In this document: positions 7,522-16,209 of the stretch, piece by piece
Position numbering within the stretch: position 1 is the first letter of the stretch
Layout: each line of letters starts with the position of its first letter
NCBI GenBank assembly: GCA_028700875.1
Contig: JAQVRW010000023.1
Location: 1-16,209, forward strand
DNA: 16,209 bases
Source of the DNA: Candidatus Zixiibacteriota bacterium
GTDB taxonomy: Bacteria; Zixibacteria; MSB-5A5; GN15; JAAZOE01
Direction of reading: 5' to 3'
Notes under the pieces: model-generated
What the model was told of the DNA's origin: nothing
What the model saw: only the letters and a program-made list of their open reading frames with translations
Databases searched by the model: none
Made by a program: the position numbers and the translations under genes

Positions 7522-7551
7522 TTTGGCAATGATAGTCTCGCGGAACGGCGG

Positions 7552-8265
7552 CTAAATCGAACGGACCGCCAGCGCGGAGGGATCGTCGATTAAAAGAGGT
7601 TCGGCTATCCAAAAGGTTTCGGCGTAGCGGCAGCCGACATCGACGCCATATTTGCGATGGTAGATTTCCAATAATTCCAAAATACTGTTGCCCGGCTTGA
7701 ATATTTCCTTCGATCGCGGCGAGCCGTCGAATTGCGACCGGTAGGCAGCCACCGCCTGTTTCTTGCGGTCGAATTGCGCGCTGATGTCCACATAGAATGA
7801 CGGCGTCATGTCGACAAACGAAGACGCATAGATGATCGAATGCGGTCGATGCGGATCGCCTTCGATGTCGGCCTTGGCCAACCCCGCCAGGAAACAGGCG
7901 CCATAGCCGAGAATCGACGCCATCCGGTGGTCGGGATGACGTTGCTTGTCTTTCAACGGAAGAATGACGGTCTGCGGTTTATACTTCCTGATAACCGCCG
8001 CGATCATGCGTTTGTTTTCGACGGCATCTTCGAGAACCGAATCCTTTAGATGCAGATTCTCCCGAATCGTCAACCCCATAATGTTCGCGGCGTCATCCGC
8101 CTCGCGCAGACGTTCTTCCGCCGACCCCAACGTCCCCATCTCCCCGGCCGTCAGATCCAAGACGCCGACCTTCCGCCCCTTATCGACCAACCTGATCAGC
8201 GTCCCGCCGCAGGTTATCTCGGCATCATCCGGGTGTGCGGCGACGGCAAGCACCTCCAGCTGCAT
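7552..8265 (-). CDS. bshB1: N-acetyl-alpha-D-glucosaminyl L-malate deacetylase BshB1 (bacillithiol biosynthesis)
   Basis: BshB1 is a zinc-dependent LmbE/PIG-L family deacetylase that removes acetyl from GlcNAc-malate to give GlcN-malate, the second step of bacillithiol synthesis. The 237-residue product has the family length. The metal site shows as AHPDDAE (10-16; His11 and Asp14 as ligands, Asp13 as the likely base) and HPDH (110-113). KDKQRHPDH and the C-terminal YAETFWI block fit BshB1 better than generic PIG-L proteins. I chose ATG 8265 because GGAGG lies 6 nt upstream and the family begins just before the AHPDD strand; a longer in-frame ORF to 8334 would add an unrelated leader. The gene overlaps the end of bshA by 41 nt, so the two should be translated from one mRNA. 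It is probably the last gene of the flippase-bshC-bshA-bshB1 operon. Confidence 0.93.
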   Translation of the reverse strand: MQLEVLAVAAHPDDAEITCGGTLIRLVDKGRKVGVLDLTAGEMGTLGSAEERLREADDAANIMGLTIRENLHLKDSVLEDAVENKRMIAAVIRKYKPQTVILPLKDKQRHPDHRMASILGYGACFLAGLAKADIEGDPHRPHSIIYASSFVDMTPSFYVDISAQFDRKKQAVAAYRSQFDGSPRSKEIFKPGNSILELLEIYHRKYGVDVGCRYAETFWIAEPLLIDDPSALAVRSI

Positions 8266-9397
8266 CTCGTCCCTCCAGGATTTGACGGTAGTATCGTTCG
8301 TAATGGTCGACGATAGCGTCGGCGTTGAAATCATGGTGCGCTTTTTCGACCGCGCGCCGCTTGAATTCTTTCAATCGGGGTTCATCCGCCAACAGCGATA
8401 TCGCCGCCGAGGCCATGTTCGTCGTGTCACCCACGGGGAACAGGAAACCATCGATGTCATGATCGACCAGTTCGATCAAACCGGTGCCGCTGGTGCCGAT
8501 CACCGGTACGCCGCAGCCCATCGCTTCCAGCGCCGCCAGGCCGAAAGATTCCTCTTCCGAGGGACAGAGAAACAGATCCGCCAACGGCAATATCTGTTCG
8601 ACCTTGTCCTGGCTGCCCAGAAACGAAACCCGGTCTTCCAGGCCGTTTTTCTTGACCTCGCGACGGACCAGCATCGTATCGGGGCCCTCGCCAACCAGAA
8701 TCAGCCGCGAAGGAATAGTCTGCTGAACCAGGCGAAATATCTCCACCACATCCATCACGCGTTTCACCGGCCGGAAATTCGAGATATGGCAGATGATCTT
8801 TTCGTGCGGCTCCGCGAACCGCGCCCGGTCGGGGCAGGTCGTGCAGGGGTTGAACCGGGCGGTATCGATAAAATTGGGAATCACCTCGATCGGCTTGTCG
8901 ATCGCAAACTCCTGGACCGTCTCGTCGGCCAGGTATTTCGACACCGCCGTGATTCCGTCCGAGGCTTGGATCGAAAAGCGCGTGATTTCGTAGAACGACT
9001 TGTCCGCCCCCACCAGGGTAATATCGGTGCCGTGAAGAGTCGTGATGATCTGCGGCGCACAGCATTCGGTTATCTGCCGGGCCAGAAACGCGGCCGTGGC
9101 ATGCGGGATGGCGTAATGGACATGAAGGATATCCAGCTTCCACTCGCACGACACCTCGGCCATCTTGGCCGCCAAAGTTAACGTATACGGCGGATATTTG
9201 AATAGTTGGTAGGCGACCGTCTCGACTTCATGAAAGTATAGATTGGGACGAAACTGATCCAGGCGAAACGGCAGAGCATAGGCCATGAAATGAACCTGGT
9301 GTCCCCGTTCGGCCAGTTTGATGCCCAACTCCGTGGCCACGATTCCCGAACCGCCGGCAACGGGGTAACAGGTGATGCCGATACGCATTTTATCCAT
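8225..9397 (-). CDS. bshA: N-acetyl-alpha-D-glucosaminyl L-malate synthase BshA (bacillithiol biosynthesis)
   Basis: BshA is a GT4-family retaining glycosyltransferase that joins GlcNAc from UDP-GlcNAc to L-malate, the first step of bacillithiol synthesis in the cytoplasm. The 390-residue product carries BshA signatures: ITCYPVAGGSGIVATELG (8-25), FHEVETVAYQLFKYPPYTL (55-73), HVHYAIPHA (92-100), LHGTDITLVGADKSFYEITR (121-140), SNFRPVKR (206-213) and the EX7E nucleotide-sugar motif (E283 and E291 within EESFGLAALEAMG). A C-T-T-C pair at 185-188 in the linker is a small oddity. The ATG at 9397 overlaps the bshC stop by 8 nt and has GGAG just upstream. A second in-frame ATG three codons later is possible. 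The last ~20 residues (about 371-390) extend past the usual end and overlap the bshB1 start. Confidence 0.95.
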   Translation of the reverse strand: MDKMRIGITCYPVAGGSGIVATELGIKLAERGHQVHFMAYALPFRLDQFRPNLYFHEVETVAYQLFKYPPYTLTLAAKMAEVSCEWKLDILHVHYAIPHATAAFLARQITECCAPQIITTLHGTDITLVGADKSFYEITRFSIQASDGITAVSKYLADETVQEFAIDKPIEVIPNFIDTARFNPCTTCPDRARFAEPHEKIICHISNFRPVKRVMDVVEIFRLVQQTIPSRLILVGEGPDTMLVRREVKKNGLEDRVSFLGSQDKVEQILPLADLFLCPSEEESFGLAALEAMGCGVPVIGTSGTGLIELVDHDIDGFLFPVGDTTNMASAAISLLADEPRLKEFKRRAVEKAHHDFNADAIVDHYERYYRQILEGRDAAGGACRRRTPG

Positions 9398-11015
9398 AGT
9401 ACTCCGATAACATCAAAAGCCGGTGTCCGGTTTCCCCAATCGGCAGGTTCTCATGGATATGATCGATGATGGATTCTCCATATCGGGAGATGAAATAGAC
9501 GGGCGCGATCGACCGTTCGGCCAGGCCCCGGTTGGGGAAGAGATGATCGCGGGCCTGGGTTAATCTGTCCCGGACGGAGACGTTTTTCTTCTTATGGGCG
9601 GCGAATATCTTCTTCTGCAGTTCGTTCACAAGATAATCCATTTTCTCGCCGGTGCGGCCGGCCACGTCTTTCAATTGCGGATCGAACGCCGCCGCCGCGA
9701 CCCCCAATTCATTCATCTGATCCCGAATGCCTGCCGCGAGACCGGTCAGTTTTTGACCGAGGTCCGAGGGAAACGATTTTTCCATCAGCCGGTTGATGAC
9801 CTCATCGGTTTTGAGGGTTATCTCCTCGAAGCTCGCCGCCGACCGGTCCATCAGTTTCTCAAACCGGCTTTCAATCAGCGTCATCGAAGGCCGCGGCACG
9901 ATCATCGGCCGGGCAATATCGAACAGATCAAACAACGGCATGATTTGGGCAAAATAGGCCACCTCCGCCGGCCCACCGATAACCGCCGCCGTCGGAAAGA
10001 GCCGCGATTGAACCAGCGGCCGGGTGATGACATCCGGCGAGAAATCATACGGTTCTGCCTCGATCCGATCCAGCAACTCACGCTCGGAAATCGTTTCCGT
10101 CCCGATCTGAAACTCGTCCCCCTGATAATGGATGGGTTGCCGCTCCGGAGCATGATAAAACAGATGTCCGAAATCGGCCTTTTTTCGCACCTGGACATGA
10201 TACCCGGCAGCGGTCAATGCCGTCTCCGTGGAAGACAGGACGTCCTGCATCTCCCGTCGACGGCGAACGATATTCTGCATCAACGGGACGACCATACGCT
10301 TGACCTGTCCGTCGTGAGGATTGAACAGGGGGATGCCAAACCGCCCTATCAGCGCAAGCACGTACCGGGCGAAACAATCCACGATACCGCCGCCGGGACG
10401 ATAATTCTCGGCAATCGGGTCCCAGGCGGTCTTTTTAAAATCATTGTCGGGAAGAATGTCCCGGAGTTTGTGCGCCTCCCGAAGAATCGTCTCGTCGTAG
10501 TCCAGACGTCCGACCGGCGGATAGATCGGGAGGTCATCCCAATCGAGGGTCAGCCTGACCGGTTGCCCCAGCTGATCGAAAAGATCGACCACGGCCACTT
10601 CCTTGAAATCATGATCGTCGCCGGCGATCCAAAATATCGGCACGACCGGAACCGACAACTTCTGTTCCAGACGCCGCGCCCATCGCACCGCCCCCAGCGC
10701 CTTCAGGAGAATCATATACGGACCGCCGAAGAGACAGGCCTGATGCGCTGTAAATACCGTCAGGCAATCGGGGCGGGAAAGCTTGTCGATGGCATCGTGC
10801 ACCGTTTCCGGCGCTTTCCACAGGCGGTTCTGACGCGTAAGGATTTGCACGATCTCCGGCCGAGCGAAGGGGTGTCGAGCCGACGCTCCGGCCACGCCCT
10901 CGTCCGTCGGCGATCCGAAGAATGGCAACAGCCGTGCCGGATGATAGACATAATCCTGAAACAAGCGGGAAAAGCCCAGCTCTTCGGTGAAGGGAATGAT
11001 GTCACGGGATATCAT
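9390..11015 (-). CDS. bshC: Bacillithiol synthase BshC (putative cysteine-adding enzyme)
   Basis: BshC is assigned the last step of bacillithiol synthesis, addition of cysteine to GlcN-malate. The 541-residue product matches the family length and layout: an N-terminal helical part, a Rossmann-like core with VPVVPIFWIAGDDHDFKEV (122-140), and a C-terminal coiled-coil section (about 400-490). The nucleotide-binding segment usually written GQQ-x-GLFGGP is TAHQACLFGGP here (89-99), so Gly-Gln is replaced by Ala-His and Cys94 is introduced, a diverged but recognisable version. An in-frame TGA lies two codons upstream of ATG 11015, fixing the start; no strong ribosome site is visible, so translation may be coupled to the flippase gene ending 20 nt upstream. 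Together with overlapping bshA and bshB1 it completes the pathway. Confidence 0.92.
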   Translation of the reverse strand: MISRDIIPFTEELGFSRLFQDYVYHPARLLPFFGSPTDEGVAGASARHPFARPEIVQILTRQNRLWKAPETVHDAIDKLSRPDCLTVFTAHQACLFGGPYMILLKALGAVRWARRLEQKLSVPVVPIFWIAGDDHDFKEVAVVDLFDQLGQPVRLTLDWDDLPIYPPVGRLDYDETILREAHKLRDILPDNDFKKTAWDPIAENYRPGGGIVDCFARYVLALIGRFGIPLFNPHDGQVKRMVVPLMQNIVRRRREMQDVLSSTETALTAAGYHVQVRKKADFGHLFYHAPERQPIHYQGDEFQIGTETISERELLDRIEAEPYDFSPDVITRPLVQSRLFPTAAVIGGPAEVAYFAQIMPLFDLFDIARPMIVPRPSMTLIESRFEKLMDRSAASFEEITLKTDEVINRLMEKSFPSDLGQKLTGLAAGIRDQMNELGVAAAAFDPQLKDVAGRTGEKMDYLVNELQKKIFAAHKKKNVSVRDRLTQARDHLFPNRGLAERSIAPVYFISRYGESIIDHIHENLPIGETGHRLLMLSEYYG

Positions 11016-11035
11016 GGGTCAACCACATCGCGCGG

Positions 11036-12082
11036 TCATGGCTTGTCGTCCCCGACCGACACGTCCGACTGGGTCACCATCTTCCCCACCTCTTCGATCA
11101 ATTGCTCGTCCTTGCTGATCTCGGAGATGGAGAACTTTTCTTTGAGCAGGAAACACATCGACAGGACGATAATGGGGAGCATATCGATGGCATAAAGCAT
11201 GACCGAGAACAGCACGGCCACGGTCTTGTTCACCGCGAACAGATTGAGCCCGGCCACCACCGCCAGTTGAAACGACCCGAGGTTTCCCGGCGTCACCGGC
11301 ACCATCAATGCCAGATAATTGATGATGATTATGATCACGGCGGCCCAGGCCGGCAACCCCAAATCGAACATCTTGAACAGAAAATAAATCGCGGCAACAT
11401 GCATAAGCCACGACAGAAACGTATAGACGGCGGTGACCGTGATCTTGTCGGCGGATTTCATGATGGATATGCCGTCATTGAACGATCGCAGGAATTTGCG
11501 GAGTATCAGATACACGCGCGGCCAGCGCCGGCGGATACGGCTGTGCCCGAATCTCTCCAATGCTCCCTGGCAATGCAGGCTGGCGTAGAATATGGCGAAA
11601 AGGATAAGGGTGGCGACGGCGATGACATAGCTGATGGAACGATATCGGGCCGGAAACACGAAGACGGTCGAACTCAACAGCATCAGGATCAGCAGTCCCG
11701 CACCGTCCAGGGCCACCTCCAGAAAGATGGTGGAGAAGGCGTAGGTCTTGGAGAAATTCCCCTTCTTGGAAAAGAGAATGATCCGGCCGGCCTGGCCGGT
11801 CAGGGCCGGCAGCAGGACGCCGACCATTTGCGAGGTCGCGTATAGACACAGGGTGGGCCAGAACAGGACCCGGCGTACGCGGCTGACGATGGTTTTCCAG
11901 CGCAGGGTCTTAAAGACGGTCAGCAATGTCGTGCAGATCAGGGCGGGAACGAGATACCATACCTTTAACCCGCGGGCGATTTCCACGGTCCGCGGAATAT
12001 CGAGGTCATAAAACAGGAATATCAATATGGCGACGGCGATCAACGCCCCCCAGAACCGCTTTTTCTTGAAAAGAGACGCCAT
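11036..12082 (-). CDS. UPF0104 / lysylphosphatidylglycerol synthase TM-domain family membrane protein (flippase-like)
   Basis: A 348-residue polytopic inner-membrane protein with about eight hydrophobic segments, at roughly residues 10-28, 44-62, 73-95, 110-140, 146-166, 213-238, 242-275 and 289-312. The PVTPGNLGSFQ motif near residue 262 and GVLLPALTGQAGR near 87 are typical of the PF03706 family, related to the flippase half of MprF. No aminoacyl-transferase domain follows, so it is unlikely to make lysyl-PG; a lipid or glycolipid flippase role is an inference from the family. The start is set at ATG 12082 with GGGA upstream. A longer in-frame ORF to 12160 would run through a promoter and part of the bat terminator. 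It leads the bsh genes (20 nt to bshC), but a role in bacillithiol handling is unproven. Confidence 0.85.
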   Translation of the reverse strand: MASLFKKKRFWGALIAVAILIFLFYDLDIPRTVEIARGLKVWYLVPALICTTLLTVFKTLRWKTIVSRVRRVLFWPTLCLYATSQMVGVLLPALTGQAGRIILFSKKGNFSKTYAFSTIFLEVALDGAGLLILMLLSSTVFVFPARYRSISYVIAVATLILFAIFYASLHCQGALERFGHSRIRRRWPRVYLILRKFLRSFNDGISIMKSADKITVTAVYTFLSWLMHVAAIYFLFKMFDLGLPAWAAVIIIIINYLALMVPVTPGNLGSFQLAVVAGLNLFAVNKTVAVLFSVMLYAIDMLPIIVLSMCFLLKEKFSISEISKDEQLIEEVGKMVTQSDVSVGDDKP

Positions 12083-12127
12083 ACTATCCCGAAATAGCCC
12101 TCTCCGATTCTTTGGCCGTAACAGTAA

Positions 12128-12156
12128 AAAGTAGGCAAAATTCCAAGGGGTGTCAA
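12128..12156 (-). promoter_or_regulatory. Predicted promoter for the flippase-bsh operon
   Basis: The minus strand has a perfect TTGACA (12151-12156), a 17-nt spacer and TACTTT (12128-12133). The expected start near 12121 gives a 39-nt leader to the flippase ATG at 12082. The -35 lies directly after the U-run of the bat terminator. Confidence 0.6.
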
Positions 12157-12158
12157 TC

Positions 12159-12180
12159 AAAAATGCCCGCGCGCGGGCAT
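12159..12180 (-). terminator. Intrinsic terminator of the bat operon
   Basis: An 18-nt perfect palindrome (12163-12180, core GCCCGCGCGCGGGC) begins 9 nt after the batE stop and is followed on the minus strand by a run of five T (12163-12159), then GATTG. The stem is very strong but the T-run short, so some read-through is possible. Confidence 0.7.
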
Positions 12181-12189
12181 GCCGCGGGA

Positions 12190-12948
12190 TCAGATTTCCG
12201 CCACCGCCGACTTGACGATCCAGCCTTTCAGGCGATTTTCGAAATCGACCAGATAATAGCCGGACTCCTCCCGTTCGATCGTAAACATCAGTCCGGCATG
12301 AGCGGTGAACTGATTCGTAAAATCATCGCCGGGGCCGTTTTTCACTTCCGTCTGTTGGTCCAGGACGACGCCGCTCCGGGTCAGGACGTCCCGGTCCAGC
12401 TTGACTCCGGCGAAAACGGCGGTGAGCACGAATAGCGACACCAACAACACGATAACCGGTTTCGGCAGGTAAAACCACCGATAGATATAATGCGCCAGGA
12501 TGGCCGCCGCCGTCAACAGATACAGCAACGCCGCCATCCACGTGATTTCATTCAGGCTGAAAGTATCGAAGAAGCGATTGACATATTCGAGCAGGATGGT
12601 TTCCTCGGTGATTTCGATCTTGTCGATCGCGAACCGTCGGGCAAACGCCAGATTGGCCTGGATATCCTCATCCCGGGGATCGAGTTGCTTGGCCCGCGTG
12701 TAATACAAAATCGCCCGCCCCAATTGGCCGGTCCGGAAGCAGGCGTCACCGAGATTATAGTACAACTCCGACGAATGATACCCGGCATTGAGAATCCCCT
12801 GGTAGGCGGTGATCGCGTTGGCATAATCGCCGGTCGAGTAAAACGTATTCCCTTTTTCGAAATCGCCGTCGAAGGCGCCCCCGCGCACCGGGGATATCGC
12901 CGCCATCAGCATCAAAACCAGCACGATCATCATCCGACCCCGGCTCAT
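12190..12948 (-). CDS. batE: BatE-like TPR / SH3 membrane protein (aerotolerance operon)
   Basis: A 252-residue envelope protein with an N-terminal signal or anchor (residues 5-19), tetratricopeptide repeats at about 27-100 (AFDGDFEKGNTFYSTGDY, then LYYNLGDACFRTGQLGRAI and LYYTRAKQLDPRDEDIQANL), two transmembrane helices at about 135-157 and 163-183, and a C-terminal SH3-like domain at about 193-252 (QQTEVKNGPGDDF to LKGWIVKSAVAEI). This is the standard BatE layout. Bat proteins were tied to aerotolerance in Bacteroides fragilis and may form a periplasmic complex; the molecular activity is not established. Its ATG overlaps the batD stop in ATGA, with GGAGGAG just upstream, so translation is coupled. 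It is the last bat gene, followed by the terminator. Confidence 0.88.
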   Translation of the reverse strand: MSRGRMMIVLVLMLMAAISPVRGGAFDGDFEKGNTFYSTGDYANAITAYQGILNAGYHSSELYYNLGDACFRTGQLGRAILYYTRAKQLDPRDEDIQANLAFARRFAIDKIEITEETILLEYVNRFFDTFSLNEITWMAALLYLLTAAAILAHYIYRWFYLPKPVIVLLVSLFVLTAVFAGVKLDRDVLTRSGVVLDQQTEVKNGPGDDFTNQFTAHAGLMFTIEREESGYYLVDFENRLKGWIVKSAVAEI

Positions 12949-14758
12949 AACGTCTCCTCCAGGCCGATGATGACATTGCGCACCTTTTCGAACAGCATCT
13001 CTTTGGTCACCTCCGCCCCCGCGCCGCCGGCGAACCGCCCGAAATCGGCCAACCGTACGACATTCAAGGTGTCTTCGCGGAGAGAGTCGGGCGCCGATGC
13101 TTCCTTCAGAAGTTCGTCTACACGGTCGGTGGTGAGACCTTGTGCCGATTGGTTGAACTTATCGGCGATATACTGCAACACCATGCCGGAGATCTCGGCA
13201 TAGAAAGCGGCATCATCGTTGCCCGCCAAAAGTTCCGCCGCTTTCTTGAGACGCTTTTTGGCCACGGCGTTGGCGCGCCGCAGACGGGCATACCCGACAT
13301 CCTCACTGAGTCTTCGCCGCCGCCGGACGTCGATCATTCCCCCGGCTATCGCCAGCAGGGGCAGCGTCAGGAAAGTGATGAAAAGCGGCGAGGTCAAAAG
13401 CACCCGCCCCTTGCGGTACAGATGCGTCCCGCCGGTCTTGATAAACCTGATGTCGGTCGCCTTGAGATCCAGCGTCTGTCCCGAAACCGGGTTATACGGT
13501 ATCTCCGCCCCGGTGGTCAATTCTCCCTGACGGACCGACAGAGTCATCGGCGCTGTGTTCAGGCTCTGATACGCCCGTTTCGAGGGATCGAAATAGTTTA
13601 GCGTAATCGGCCCGATCGTCTGTCGTCCGGATTGGCGCGGGATTAGAACGTATTCGAATGATTTCACTCCGCCCATCTGGTTATCAAGATTGGAAATCTT
13701 AAAGTCGGAGGCCCCCTTCTCAACTCGGAATCCGTCCAGCACCGGCAGAGTGGGCTCGGGAATCGATTTGATATTCCCCTGGCCGGTGACCTTGACGCTC
13801 AGGTTGACCGCCTCGTTGACTTCCACGTCGTTCTTGTCGATTGCCGCCGAAATCTTGTAATCACCCACCCCGCCGGAAAATTCCGCCGGTTTCCCCTCCG
13901 CGGGCAACGGCCGCACGTCCACCGTCACCGGGCTGGAGGTCACCTCGACATTGGTTCCCTGCTGGAACATGTCGTCGAAAAGGCCGAACGCATCGCGGTT
14001 GCGGCGACGGCTTCGGTCCGGGACCGCGGCTGTTACCCGCGCCTCCCCGATCGTCAACTTCCCGGGAGCCGTGGGGAATAGCGCCGTGCGCACTTCCACC
14101 ACGAAATAATCACGGCCGTCTATCGTCTGGTAATACTGCTTCTGCGGCGGAATATCGCTGGTCCAGAACCCGGGTGTCTGCGGCGGAACGTAATCCGGGT
14201 TGGACAGCAGCTTGATGGCTCGGAAAAACTTGACGCTGAGGGTCACTTGCTCGTCGACATATGGATTTCGCTTGTCAACCTCGGCCCGGAGAAACAGGTC
14301 CTTGGAGCTGACGCCGCTTTCCGCAGCGCCGCCTGGGATCGTCTGGCTCCCGGCAGATCCCTTGACCACCTCCAGCGACAATGTGTTCGACTCGTACCGC
14401 GTACCGTTGACCACGGCCGAGGCGGCGTATATCGGGAACGTACCCACCTGCTTGGGGGTCAGTATGTATGTATAATTTTGGGAATAACTGACCTGGCCGT
14501 TGATGATCTGGAGATTGGTGGAACTGCCCGCCGTCATGATATCGAACTGCGGCAATGGCGGCAACTTCGGTTCCGGCAATTGCTTCTGCCCGGCGGCGGA
14601 AATCGCCACCGTCAGGACAGCCGTCTCGTTCGACCCGATACGACTCCGATCAAGGGCCATCCGAATCGAAACATCGGTTTGCGCGACGGCCGGAGCCGCC
14701 GGAAGAATCGTCGCCAGCAACGCGGCGATCACCAGAGCCGAATATATCCTGCCGATAC

Positions 14759-14762
<4 letters not shown>
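12945..14762 (-). CDS. batD: BatD-like protein (oxygen tolerance, large periplasmic beta-rich protein)
   Basis: A 605-residue BatD. It has a signal peptide (about 1-28, ending APAVAQ), then three beta-rich immunoglobulin-like segments in the periplasm (about 29-135, 150-285 and 295-415), one transmembrane helix at about 455-477 followed by the stop-transfer RRRRR (480-484), and a helical cytoplasmic tail to the end. Motifs such as QNYTYILTPKQVGTFPIYAA and FEYVLIPRQSGRQTIGPITL are typical of BatD. The start codon is GTG at 14762, embedded in the GTGA overlap with the batC stop; an AAGG sits upstream. Its place between batC and batE supports the call. The protein probably scaffolds the VWA proteins BatA/BatB in the envelope, which is inference. 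Confidence 0.92.
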
Positions 14763-15492
<730 letters not shown>

Positions 15493-15496
<4 letters not shown>

Positions 15497-16209
15497 ACTT
15501 CCTCCGCCTTCGCTTTACGGACCCGCACCCGTTCGGGAACGAAAAACTCCCAGACAATGAATATCATCGCCGCCGCCAATGGCCACTGAAAACGGTCGTC
15601 GTACTGGAGCATCAATTTCCCTTCGAGCTCCTTTTTCTCCATGCCGGAAATATCGTCGTAGATTTTGTCCAGTTCCAGTTCCGAAGGCGTACAGCGGTAA
15701 TACTTGCCGCCGGTGGCCAGCGCGATCTTCTGCAGGGTGGTTTCATCCATCTTGCTGACGACGACGTTTCCTTCCTCGTCTTTCTTGAAACCGACCCGCT
15801 CCCCCCGCATGTTATTAATCGGTATCGGTTCGCCGTCCGGACTGCCGATGCCGACTGTGTAGATACGGACGCCTTCCTTGCGGGCATCCTCCGCCGCGCC
15901 GATCGGGTCGGTCCCCTGGTCCTCGCCGTCGGTCAGGATGATCAACACTTTATGGGATCTCTCCTGCTGGATATACCCTTTGGTCGCCGCCCTGATGGCG
16001 TTCCCGACCGCCGTTCCCGGCGTCGGGACCAAATTGGCGTCGATAACATCCAGAAACATCCGAGCCGCGGAATAATCGAGAGTCAACGGGCACTGGATGA
16101 ACGCCGACCCGGCGAACACGACCAACCCCACCCGGTCTCCCTTGAGCCGGTCCGGCGTAATCAGCGACTGGATTTCCTGTTTAGCCTTGGTCAACCGCGA
16201 AATCGGGCC
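15493..16209 (-). CDS. batB: VWA-domain membrane protein, BatB-like (5' end beyond window)
   Basis: The last 238 residues of a von Willebrand factor A domain protein anchored in the inner membrane. The visible part starts at SRLTKAKQEI and carries the family blocks GDRVGLVVFAGSAFIQCPLT and LDYSAARMFLDVID. The MIDAS metal-site threonine is in PTPGTAVGNAI and the MIDAS aspartate in ILTDGEDQG; the first DxSxS motif lies beyond the edge. After the VWA fold comes a short helical connector and a C-terminal membrane helix (WPLAAAMIFIVWEFFVP) with a basic tail. BatA and BatB are similar; I prefer BatB because this gene directly precedes batC. Its stop overlaps the batC ATG by 4 nt. No start codon is visible, so the gene is partial. 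Confidence 0.88.

Noticed and set aside
8266..8334. Longer N-terminus for BshB1
   Set aside because: The added 23 residues overlap bshA further and have no family counterpart; ATG 8265 has an ideal ribosome site and begins just before the AHPDD strand.
7946..9181. 411-residue plus-strand open frame
   Set aside because: It is antisense to bshA and bshB1, spans the join between them and shows no protein-family motif.
9594..11195. 533-residue plus-strand open frame
   Set aside because: It lies opposite bshC, whose family motifs are clear on the minus strand; its translation is arginine-rich with no recognisable domain, so it is an antisense shadow.
12083..12160. Longer N-terminus for the UPF0104 protein from ATG 12160
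   Set aside because: The extra 26 codons run through a TTGACA promoter and touch the bat terminator, and they are not family-like; ATG 12082 directly precedes the first membrane helix.

Overview
The window reads as one dense stretch of a Gram-negative bacterial chromosome. By eye it is moderately GC-rich, and every supported gene is on the minus strand. The markers are a SprA-type outer-membrane translocon (type IX secretion), a bat (aerotolerance) operon, a full bacillithiol gene set and a selenocysteine tRNA. SprA together with bat genes points to the Bacteroidota/FCB superphylum. The divergent SprA, with an Asp-rich calcium-loop-like segment, makes me favour an uncultured FCB lineage (for example Zixibacteria, Marinimicrobia or KSB1-like) over a classical Bacteroidota species. 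The placement is inference; no 16S or taxon-specific marker is present.

Layout, in transcription order from the right edge. (1) A bat operon: the end of a VWA-domain membrane protein (batB-like, cut by the window), batC (TPR plus a 19-glutamine tract), batD and batE. Successive genes share 4-nt start/stop overlaps. The operon ends at a GC-rich palindromic terminator (12159-12180). (2) A promoter whose perfect TTGACA -35 directly abuts that terminator, followed by a second operon: a UPF0104 flippase-like membrane protein, then bshC, bshA and bshB1, with a 20-nt gap or overlaps between neighbours. The three bsh genes together predict bacillithiol synthesis: BshA makes GlcNAc-malate, BshB1 deacetylates it and BshC adds cysteine. 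(3) A stand-alone tRNA-Sec (selC, anticodon UCA) with its own promoter; its acceptor stem lacks one base, leaving C6 without a partner. (4) recG, a DUF1844 gene, murB and sprA, which runs off the left edge after about 1,219 codons.

The genes combine envelope construction (murB, bat, sprA, flippase), redox protection (bsh, possibly bat), genome maintenance (recG) and UGA recoding (selC). Two predicted promoters, for selC and recG, have their -10 box exactly 6 nt before the first base of the tRNA and of the GTG start codon respectively, which predicts leaderless transcripts. I see no mobile elements, CRISPR arrays, phage genes or plus-strand genes. No gap between genes exceeds about 150 bases; the largest (7220-7366 and 7460-7551) hold the recG and selC promoters and otherwise nothing I recognise.

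I did not find a clearly new multi-gene system. The best leads are the odd selC, the leaderless pattern, the flippase gene joined to the bacillithiol operon, and the divergent SprA with two G8 tracts.
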